Assembly: GCA_032622095.1 (NCBI GenBank) | Contig: CP136064.1 | Location: 42,621,912-42,685,911 of the forward strand | Direction of reading: 5' to 3' | Length of the DNA stretch: 64,000 nucleotides | DNA from: Siphonodentalium dalli | Lineage: Eukaryota > Mollusca > Scaphopoda > Gadilida > Siphonodentaliidae | Program-made: the position numbers and the translations under genes | Shown: positions 27,701-39,700 of the stretch, in pieces | Layout of the letters: each line of letters starts with the position of its first letter | Numbering within the stretch: the stretch's first letter is position 1 | Notes under the pieces: model-generated | The model's input: only the letters and a program-made list of their open reading frames with translations | What the model was told of the DNA's origin: nothing | The model's database searches: none

Positions 27701-30700
27701 TACCATGTGCCAGATAATCAAATTGATATTGGTAATAGGAGTATGAAGAGCCATGAGATGTACTCTGTCGGCCAGGCCATTGGCAGGGTCGTTGTGGCAC
27801 GTGACAAGAGAAATGCTTTCCATGTAAATGTGCTTCATTCATGTGTGAAGTCTATTGACCAGTGTGTCAGTCGCGGGTCGTGTACCTTACCTACGAAATG
27901 TATATCACAGGTAAGATAGATCGAGTTCTCGATGCATTTTGAAGACGGTGGTACGAGTGCGCAGGGCGTGCCAGGAGGGCTTGAGAGTTCATAGTTCAGT
28001 AGGAAGAAGCCTATAGATGAGATAATCCGTGGATAGGAAATCACGATCCGCAGCTTCTGCCTTACCGATGCCAGACTGTGACGACCGAAAAGACCCACAG
28101 TCTGACGTATTGTGCGCAGACGGGTCGTCATCGAAAGCCTCAGACGCCTTGGGGTGTAAGGATAGCATGTCGCTCCCTGCCCTAGTGTCGGAACGACCTG
28201 CAATAATGGACGACAAAACACTAGAGGGAGGCCCATTCCGGCGATGGCTCAATCGAGGTGTAAATACCTCCCATGGAATTTTAAGCGACGGCCAACTGCT
28301 TGAGCAAAAGGCTGATAAACTGAGTTCCAATTTTGGAGTCCAGTGTCGAAATGAAGAATCCCATAGCCAAAACTGGTTTCTTCTGATAACCGGAAGGAGG
28401 TGGAGCCCCCCCCCAAATGCAGGTGGTCCCGACCAAGCTGAATGTCCTGTCCAAGCAGAACGATGGGTAGAGGCCATTGCAGCAGAAACCCCAAGACGGC
28501 CGAGAGGCAGGCAAGGCCGTGTCTTTATATAGAGCGTGACCAAGGGGACCGGGCTTGCTACCGAATGGGTAGGGCCACTGCCCTATGCCGAAGTCGCCGT
28601 AGGCCGCCCAGCCGGTGTCGTTACGTTCGCACGCGATTTGGCAACTTCAGCACACAGAACCGCTTGCGCCGGTGTGGGACCAAATGTCCTGGGGGTCCCA
28701 AGTACCCCGGCATCGCCACCGGTCGCCTCCCCACTAATTGATTGAATGCTGAGGCATAATCGGGGGAGCGTGAACTGTTCCTGCCCGAGAAGAGATCCGA
28801 CCGAGAAATACTACCTGGGAAGGATCCAGAGATGGTGCAAATAAAGGCTCTATATCATACTAGTAGACTATCTCATCCGATTTTCATGTTTAGTTGTTGA
28901 ATTATAGAAAAATTCGTTGAAATAATGGAGAACCAACTTGAATAATTACTATCCCCAGGGTCTCCAGAGTTTGAGCGCCCAAACCTGTAACAGGTAGGAA
29001 AACATCCCTGGATCCTTCTCAGAAATTTACAAGCCCACCGGTTCAGACCGGCTTGCTGAACCGGCTGGTGTATAATCGCAGCTATTGTTCATTAGACCTA
29101 CCGCCATACTTAAAGTAATTAACCACCAATAACGTGGTGTCACCCCGTTAATATGGCGGTACTATACCTCCAATACCGCGGTACTGATACCGCTTGTTAA
29201 CGCGAACAAGTATGTGTGAGTAAATACCTCCCCTAAAAGAGTTCCATGAAAATCACCGCGGTATTCAACAAAATTAATGCGGTGCCCGCTAAAAGACCAC
29301 GGTATCATTATCGCCCAATACCATAACTTCACGCCATGACCGTCTCGATACCGCTACCGTTTATTACCGGTATCACCGCGGTCATGACCGGGGTATCACC
29401 CCGTTTTTCTGGTCAATCACTTTGAGAATAGCGGTATATACAAGGTAGCTATTAATCGACATACATCTATGACATGGCTGAGATTTATTCGTAGCACTAC
29501 GGTACTACTGTCATATGAAGTTATTGTTATGCATGTGACATTGATAAACCAAGATCTAATCAACTGTCAGTATTCTTGTGTATATTGTAATCAACTTCAA
29601 GGTCAAACGTGATTAACACATCTGGATCATTTGTATTGAAACATAAAACAACATAGTATTATGTGAAAGCACGTTGTTCATAACATGACGAGAGATAGCA
29701 TCAGTAGCGATGGAATTATTGCTAAATAAATTTCCACGCATTAAAACGTCAAAATAATTCCCACGAAATTAGGATACTTCCGGCGGCGAATCACGTGGCA
29801 TTTTTGATATCTGACAAATTCTATCATACCTTATAGGTGCTATAATAATTCCATAGATGTATTTCTCACAATAATCTGTGCGCCTCGTAAGGCCTTGAAA
29901 TGGTGGCTAATTATGGCGAAATGTTGATTTTCATATTCGATAAAAAATTTTAAGTTCGCCGCCTGTTCGAAAAACACGAACAATTATATGTTTGAAACGA
30001 AACGGTCCGTGAATTCGAAACGATAATTATAAAAACGAACGCGTAGGCGACCAGTAATTATTGTATCGATAAATTGAATTTGTCGCTATTGTTAAACGAC
30101 AAATTCGGAAAAATACTCCCTTTCGGTTTGGTAGCAGAAAATAAACTGGCTAATTCAATCTGTACAGTGAATTATTATATTGGGACTGCGCATGCGTGAC
30201 TGATTCCGAGGCAAGCCACTGAAGAGTGAAGACGGTGAGTGATTGTAGGCGACCAAAAAGTTAACCCCTTTTCTACTATGGTTTTACAAACGCAGGACAT
30301 CTATCCATATACAGACCTTCTCAAAAGTAATGGCCCTCCCGACCGCGTTACGACCGCGTTGGAGTAACGTTACGACCGCGTTGATCCAACGCGGTCGTAA
30401 CGTTACTCCAACGCGGTCGTAACGTTACTCAAACGCGGTCGAGGAAACCGCCAACGCAACATAACGCGGTCGGCATGACCACCAACGCAACAAACGCGGT
30501 TGAGATAACCGTCAACGCAACAAACGAGGTCGGGAGAATAGCTTATCAACTGTAATAATAATTATTGAATAACATTGTAAACATGAACTTTGAGACATGA
30601 ACTCATTTTATTAAAAAACATTAAATTGAAAAGAGAAAATGAACGACGGCCACCAATTTTAGTTTCATACAATTTTCTGATAGGAAACAGAACGAAGTGT

Positions 30701-33700
30701 TGTAATCAATCGAGACGGTGACCGTGTGTTTGGCTTGTGTGATGCATGCTTTATTGGTGATGTTTTACATTTAACATTTATAATTTTTCTGGAAAAAAAT
30801 AATAAATAAATGCAGATCACATCGATCGCGCTGCACGAATTAATAGAGATGCAATTGAGATTTCTAACAAACAAAAAACTTTGAGTTCACGTCGCAATGT
30901 ACATGTATTCTTTGAATATTTAATATTCAGCGTCACCTCCTAATAAAGGTCAATAACCTGTACGCCAAGGGTCCGATGTCATTTGAAATCTTCGTGAGCC
31001 AGACAGACGTGAGGGTACGATAAAACACACATCTACATTTACACGCACGTTCGTAATTGACACATGGATATACATGTACAGTGATGCAAATAATTTAGAA
31101 TATTAATTATCCATGTGTTGTGAAATACATGTAAAACAAACAGCGCTCAGATTTGGTTACCAGTGATTTGTCACTTTAACCAACAGACCGCGGATCAAAA
31201 GCATGCCGCGAATGATTGACAGCGGTGTCAATAGACGCAAATGCAATACGGGGCGTGTCTTCGGTAAGTGGAGAGTGATACCATGTCACTCAAACGGAAT
31301 TCTCGATTGAAAACGTGCTGTCATAACTTCCTCGGTTTTGATTGGCTAGTGACCATGCACTCGATGAAGTCTTGTTCAGGTGTTACTTAATTCATTGATG
31401 ATGAAATAACGACATCATTCGTTCGTATTCAATGGTGCTTCGAAGAGACCAACAATGTATAATCCGCTATTGTGTAGGCAAGCATATGATAAATATTAAC
31501 TTTCATTTTACCGTAGGATATATAAGTTGAATAATATTGTTAACTTCAGTTTTTTTTTCACCGGAATTAAATCACTGCAATTCAATTATTTATTTGTCTT
31601 CATCAAATATTTGAAAATAATGTACAATGTACATTTGAAGATCCAAGCGCCGTCCGACGATACCAAATTAGACAAAATTGTTTTTTCTAGATTTCCGGGT
31701 TATAAAAGAAAACTTTAATATAGTCACCATCAATTATTATGTCACAGAAATCGCAAAAAAAAACCACACACATGTCCACCGTTTTATTATCGATCTATAT
31801 CTACATACGTTTGTGGTTTTACATTGAAAACGAGTACAAACTATCATAATTTAAACGCTCTTTATTACATACCACATTTCGGTGTAAACATGGACGCTCT
31901 TTATTAGAAGCGATAATTTGAATTTTTTTGCAAGACTGACAACAAGTGAGTTAAATGTATTCTCTTGAAAGCCGATATCTAGTCATCAAAACCTCATATA
32001 ATAAAAAGTTCTTTTGCACATATATTTACAGTATTCTCCGAAATTCGTTATCATTTCTACTGACAAGTACATCGTAAAATATTAACAATTCAAATCACAA
32101 GTCTACAGTCGACACATAATGGCTTACCCATTTGATTTCAAACGCCGATGCCGGACAAAATATATACGGTAATTTAATGTCCCGCTAAAAAAAAAACACA
32201 CCACCACCAGATAATTTTCTGTAACTCCACCCATATTTGAAAATTGATTGATATTTGTACAAGATACAAGATTTTATTGCAATAACACCTCAATGGGCAG
32301 TTGCAAGCATATAACATATAATATAAAACATACATGTACAATAATACATGCATTATGTAAAAATCGGCATGACCGTCAACACAACAAACGCAGTCGAGAT
32401 AACCGTCAACAAAATGGAATGTTTCCAAAATAATACAATGTTGTTTGCGTGACGAGAGTAATGCATTCTGATTAGTGTTAAATGTTTTACATATAGGCCC
32501 ACATTTAGATTTTTCCGGGAAAAAAACTAATAAATAAATGTAGATCACGTTGATCACAACGCGGTCGAGTAAACCGTTACGCAACAAACGCAGTCGAGAT
32601 AACCATCAACGAAATGGAACGTTTCCAAAATAATACAATGTTGTTAACGTGATGGGAGAAATGCATGATAGATTTGTGTTAAAATGTTTTACATATTGGC
32701 CCACATTTAGATTTTTTCCGGGAAAAAATAATAAATTAATGTAAATCACGTTGATCGCGCTGCACGAATTAATGGAAACGTAATCGAGACTGCTAACAAA
32801 CAAAACATATTGATGTCACGTCGCTATGTACATGTACATGTACATGTATACAGGTGTGTTATTTGAATATTTAATATTCAGCGTCATATCCGTTTAAATG
32901 TCGATTACCTGTACGCTCATGTATAGACCAAGGGTATTGTGTCAGTTCCGATGTCGGCCGAAACTGTATGAAACAATAAAGCGCGTTTATATATGCCATA
33001 AACAAACGCCATGAAAAATTCCAGAAATGTTCACGACGCTCGTTATGTATACCACTATACACGTGCATGTATAGCATTAAATAAACCAATAATCATTATA
33101 AAATAAACACGATTTGTGATTTATGTCGAAGAATACCATGACTTGATTATTCGGACTTTCATTAGCCTCTCGTCGGTAGTTCGTAAAATATTATCCAGAT
33201 ATCAGTGCCCCTTTAATACAAGGAAAACATAACTTCCCCATCGCGAACCTCTATTGGACCACGCACGCTGCTGAATGGTGACATTGTGTCGTTATTTGAA
33301 GTTATTATTAAATTTAGATCAAAGGAATTTCTGTAAGATATTTTTATACCATGTAGCAACTTTGTGAAGATGACTCCTCCTACCAGCTTGTATTCTGTAT
33401 TGATTCAAACACAGAATTCTCGACTTGACACGTGCAAGCATAACTTTGTCTGTTTTGATTGGCTAACGGATATCGTGTGCCACAATGATCACTCAATGAG
33501 GCCGTGTCGCTTTCACGATGATGAAATAAACTTACTCAACGTTTGCTTCGAAGAGACGTTACATGTTTCAGTAATTGTCCGCTATTGTATTGGCAAGCAT
33601 ACATGTATGGTAAATATTAACTTACTTTTTACCGTACTAGTAGTATATATAAGTTTAATAATTCAGTTAAATTCTGTTTTTCTCACCAGATTTAAATCAC

Positions 33701-36700
33701 TGAAATTCAGTTTCTTTATGTGTCCTCATCAAATATTTAAAAACAAAACATATACATTTGAAAACGTGTGCGACTGTGCGTTGATCATTAGCGCAACGTG
33801 TTTAACGTAAACGCGGTCTGCGTTAAACTTCAACGCAGTCTGCGTTAAAATTCAACGCGTTCCGTTGATTGTCAACGCGGTCATAACGTATCACCAACGC
33901 GTTATCAACGCAAAAACCGCGTTACGTTGGCATTACGACCGCGTTACGACCACGTTGAGGACCGCGTTAAAAGGGCCACTTATTTTGAGAAGGTCTGTAG
34001 TTCAGTGTGAGGGCTTCCTTTAGCGGAAAAATATCTGACAGAGTATGGGAATTTCAAACTTTTCTACTGAATGTTTGCTAAAAAATGCATAAGCATTCTA
34101 CTGTAAATTGCCTATGTCTGTGAAACAACATTCCCCTACCAGTAACATATAATGGTCAGTGTATCAGTTTGAAATATTTGCCAACACCAAATCCAGTAGA
34201 AAGTTCAAACAAATTCAGATGGATTTCGTTAAAGGATTGTGTGCAAACAACCACCACCTGCAACCATCAAATGCTGGCTTTGTTTATGGAATATAAAATA
34301 TATTGGATTGGGGGAGGACATTACCTCAAAATCCCATAAAAGTTACTGAAAAATGCAACTTGAATAATGCAAAGTATTGAAGAACAGAAGAATTGAGACC
34401 AATACAACTCACCTTTTCTGGCCATTCTCGATAACCCATGCTTCCATACTGTCTACCTCTTGCACGAAACATGTAGACGTCTCCTCTAATAAAGAGTTCT
34501 TGTACTACAAGAATGAATGTACATTTCAATTATTATTCATACACAGTGTTGATATAAGCGAATGAAGTTGAATGTACAAATCGTAAGCCACATTGTTTAA
34601 CCATTTCTATACTATATACTCATTGATGAGTAGCTATCCCTTAGGAAATATTCAGATAATAAAGTTGTTTGTTGAACTTATTCTCTGTACATTTCCCACC
34701 AATAACTTTGATTCTTCTGCACTTTTCTTTTATTATCAGTCATCTGCTAATTTTTCCAACAAACCCTCCAGATGAATAATAGACTGTTACAAGGAGGAGC
34801 GGATAGCTCAGTTGGTTTGTGGGCCGACCTCTGAGCTACACCTTCGACACGGTCGAGGGTTCAAATCTGACAAAATATCGGTCGGACTTTGTGTCGCCAT
34901 CTGCATTCCCAGTACCATGGGCATCACAAATCAATCATCGATGCCACGATCAGTGATCTGAGAAAGATTCCAGAAGCCAAAGAGTCTCAGACAAAATTTG
35001 AAAAAATGATTACTGGACTAACTTCGTACCTCTGCTCCTCTCGTAATGTCATGACCAGGGATGACACTACACTTGGCACACCGTCGGATCGGGAGCCGAC
35101 GCTAATGGCTGTCCCATGTGCAACAATGTGCGCACGTTAAAGATCCCTACCGTGGTGAAGAAGTCACGGGTTTGGCAAAAAAACTTCCTGGAAAAAATTA
35201 TGGATCTACTCGATCCCGTCCTGTAAAACCCAGCCTTGGTCACTAGGACGTAACAACTACAGATACAATGTATGGGATAATCCATTTAGTATAGAAAGGA
35301 TTAATTGGACACAACATGAGCAAATTATTAACCAATTGTTATACTAAACATCTTCAAGTTTGATTCATTTCTCAGTAATTAAGAATGCCATCAATATCGA
35401 ATTATTGTCTTATAGTACTGATGGCAAGCAAGATACAAGGGCAGTTATGCATGTATATAAAAAATTAAGTAACCTACCCGTGAATCTTCTAGTTCGATGA
35501 CAGACAAGCTGGAGATAGGTCTTTGCTTCCTGTCAGCTGGCGATGTGCAATTAACAGCCTGAGCCAACGCCTCAAACACAACCCTGTCTGTTAGCATCTC
35601 TTCACTACCTGTAGTCAGGAAGAAATCATGTTAGTATAGAAAAACTCAAACACAACCTTATCTGTAAGCATGTCTTCACTATATTAACAAACATATAGAT
35701 ATAGTCAGCTGACAAAAAATATTAGAGAGAGAGAGAGATAACTATTGGCAGTCAAAAGTTACTTATACTTACTTCTAGAGGCAACGGTTGATGGAACATA
35801 CTGGCGAGCTTCTGAAGAGTAATATGCTGATTTTGATGATTTCAGCCGAGGTGATGGAGATGACAATCCATGGTGACTAAATGCATCAGAACCATCATGT
35901 TCTTGAGTTATCTTTCCTAATTCTGTCTTTCTGTGCTTCTTGAGAAGCAATCGATCTGCATAACTGAGACTGTGAGTTTTGAATTCTATTTCTATTGGTG
36001 CCGATTTCTGAATCGTGCCAGTCGAGGAATCCACACTCACAACTAAGTAAGAGAAACAATATGTAAATGAGACGGAAATTTGTTGGCATGAAGAGGGTAG
36101 AATATTTCATATCAAATCATGCCATTATAAACCCTTTCTATTCTAAATCCTATACTAAATTCTATAATAGTTCCTTAGTAAATGTTCAGATAATGTTAAT
36201 GTTTTTTATTTAGAGCGTATGATAATTCCGATCTATTTTGACACACTTAATCGTTGATGACATCAATCTTGATAATTGCACACCATGACGTCAATTGTGC
36301 GGTGCATTATCTATATACGGTACTCGCAATGACGTAGTTCTCATTTAGATACTACCTTTTAGATGATTGTCTGTTGGGTGAATTGTAAGTTAAACTGGTT
36401 GTCAACACTGTGTGTGTTCCCGAGATAGGAATTCAAGTCTGGCTATCTTCTCTGGGCCACATATCATCTCGTCCTGACGGACTCGACGATATACGGCCTG
36501 GTGAAGGTAGCTCTACTTGAATACGGATCTCGGAAACACACATGGTGATAACAGCCATTACCCTGCAGGGAGCCCCACACATATATAGAAGCACATAGAA
36601 GAGTGTCGTCTGCTGATGTTTGTCTGGGGCTCTGTATGGGTGAAATTATAAAATTGTTAAAGAATACAAGAACAAATTATTAAAATTGTAAAAAATTGTT

Positions 36701-39700
36701 AGGCCAATGCATTCTCTTATATATGCGAGGCAACCTATGGTCGACTCACATATATAAGAGAATGCATTGGCACAGGGTAAAAAAAGCTGGACAGTATGTA
36801 AGAAGGTATTTCAGGCATCTATTGACCTATTTCAATGTCGGGAAAAATTCAGAAGTGAATATTATTACGTGTACTGGTATTTTGTGGCTTTAAGTATACA
36901 CTGACCAGGTGTCTTGATAGGAGAATAGGATCTGTTTGAATAGGATCTGTTTGAAGATGCTCTGCCGTTAGGTTCTGCGGAGGTGTCTTCTCCTCTCCAT
37001 GCGAGTAAAGCTTGCTGAAATGCGGCGGCATTCTCTGCTTCATCATAGTCTCCGCTCATTAAATTGATTGTGTTGTGTGATCCACTGGCACCCCTTGGAT
37101 CATCAGACTGTAAGAGCATATTATACCAATAAGATAAAAGTATACTCTGCTGCTGAATGGCCTGTTAGGATTATTCTGTTGCGGCATGTCTTCTTACATT
37201 ATCACACGCAATATATCCTAAACATGAAATCGTGCATCCAGAATAGAGGTATTGGATGCATTCAATCGATTGACCACTGGTTAGTGAATATTTATGATTG
37301 TCTTGTGGCAAATGTTTTATTGTAATCTTGAGCCACTCTATTTAGACAATATTTACACATTTTACAGAATGTGAAGTGCTTTTAACAAAGTACAAAGCAT
37401 TCCATATGTCTGGGATGAGGTTTGCGTGGATCGCAAGATAACATGCATGTTTTGGAGAGAGGTGTAATTCTGCTGCCTGAGATGTGACGAACACTCCTCC
37501 TCCCACCATAAATATTAGATGGAATTTAGCAAGAGGGATGTCAAGCATAACTAGAGGTGTGACTGTCCCAATGGGACTAAGGATACCCCCCCACCCCCGT
37601 GTTTTTAAATTACTAAGAGGTTTCACATGTCAGTAAACATTTAGTTAAAATAATAAAATAACAGTCCCATTGCAGGTGCACAACCCTAACCCTAATCTTA
37701 AACCTATTGACCGAAAAAAGTAGGAATAAAAGCTCGGACAAAATTATGCATGATGCGAAAATGTTCCAAGTCGAAAAAGGGGAATAACTTAACAAAAAAA
37801 AGTCCGACAGACATCATAATCGCAGGTGCACAGGATCCCATGGTACTAAATATCAGTGCCAAGATTAAAAAACATTGACCTAAAAATGTAGGAATAAAAG
37901 CTCGGACACAATTATGCATGTTGCAAAAACAAGTCGAAAAAGGGGGGATAACTCCACCAAAAAAAGTAAGACAGACGTCATAATCGCAGGTGCACAGGTT
38001 TCCATGGTGGTTGATGTCTGTGCCAAGTTTCACGGAAATTGATAAAAAAACGACTGAGTAAAACTCCGGACAAATTTGTGTCCATGGACGGACGATGGTG
38101 CGACACACAAGCTGATTCCCGTATACCCCCCCCCCTAACTTCGTTGCGGGGGGTATAAATACATTTCATGACATCAAATTAATGCCAAGATTTGAAATAG
38201 TGTGTCTGTCATTTGCAGAATGAGGTCCCCAGATGGTAAATTTAGTGATGCTATCCCACATGGTGGGCTAGTAACACCAAATTCACTCTCTGGAACCTCA
38301 TTCTGCTGAGGCCTCGACTGCTATGGGAGATCTAGGATCAGATTGAAGTTCCCCAGTTGAAGGTGGTGATGTTCACCCATTAGTCACCTTGATTATGCAT
38401 TTTATCTTCTGTAAATTAAGGGATATAGAAAGTGAACAGAAGGGAAAAATTAGCTGAAAACAATGTTAATTTGAGACTATACAATCTTCCCAGAAGATGA
38501 GGCCTAAGCAGAATGAGGTCCCCGGAGGGTAAATTTAGTAATGCTAGCCCACTGTGTGGGGTACGTAGCATCACTAAATTTACCATCTGGGGACCTCATT
38601 CTGCAAATGACAGACACACTATTTCAAGGCTTGGCATTAAGTTGATGTCATGAAATGTATTTATGCTCATCATTTGCAGAGGGTGAATTTAACGGATAGC
38701 ATCACCAAATTCACCCTATGGGAACCTCAACTGCTATGGGAGACCTAAGACCAGATTGAAGTTCCCCAGTTGAAGTTGGCGATGTTCACCTCAATTATGC
38801 ATTTTCTATGGGCTAGCATCACTAAATTCATCCTCTGGGGACCTCACTCTGCAAATGACAGACACACTATTTGCAGGCTTGGATATAGAGTTGTTAATTT
38901 TTGCTGACCTGCACAATTAAGTCACAACTAAACACAGTAATGCTCTAATTAATCGACTCCTTTAACCACAGCAGAATTATGGGTAACTTTTCAGGATTTA
39001 GTCGGAAATATGGCTTGTTGCCATTCATCGGAAAGCTCTCGGGGAGAGCTTTCCGATGAATGGCAACAAGCCATATTTCCGACTAAATCCTGAAAAGTTA
39101 CCCATAATTCTGCTGTGGTTAAAGGAGTCGATTAATTAGGGCATTACTGTATGGCTGGAACAGATGGTATTGAATGATCGTCTTCTCAAAAGATATTATC
39201 TACTTGATGAGGAAGTGAAGATTGTTTGAAAAACTTTTGCCAAACTTTTGTATATAACAGAATAGCCCACCGAGTCTTACACTATATTTAGTTACTTACC
39301 CTGTTTGACATACTTCCATTCATTGGAGATAAAGCACCTTCAGCTAAGTCACAAGTTATTTCTCTGAAATAGCAAGTATAATCATATATAGTCAAGTAAT
39401 AATTGGTTGATTGTAGAATGATAACTAAGAACTTATTTTCATATTAAAGATGACTGGTATGAATTGTTTTCCAGTCTTCTCAATTCACTCAGATAATATT
39501 GAGTCTGAGACACCAAATACTCAAGTTAATGAACCCTTTCTATACTAAATTGATTCTCCCACACAGTTATAAAAGTGTACATTGGAATGGTCTATTATTC
39601 ATTTGGAAGGGATGTTTAGTGAAAATAAGCAGACGGCAGACAATACAAGTGCAGAAGGAGTCTTATTTACTGGAAAGATATGTTCAGATAATAAGTTCAA

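Larger units (their letters stand above)
25120..34032. mobile_element. Large TIR element (~5.2 kb without its insert), non-autonomous or decayed
   Basis: The left TIR at 25120-25163 (ccactaaaggaagccctcac, actgaactatatggat) matches the right TIR. The right TIR is itself cut in two: 30297-30311 (atctatccatata) and 34000-34032 (gttcagtgtgagggcttcct). The interior has direct repeats at ~26310, 27330 and 27530, a GC-rich block at 27930-28760 and a CCGCGGT-rich tract. The small frames inside are not recognisable as a transposase. Confidence 0.72.

Noticed and set aside
28029-28532. 167-codon plus frame and 184-codon antisense frame
   Set aside because: Overlapping frames on both strands in a GC-rich transposon interior with no known domain. 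The best explanation is base composition.
34805-34875. tRNA gene
   Set aside because: It has A- and B-box-like sequences but no complementary acceptor stem. It is the head of a SINE.
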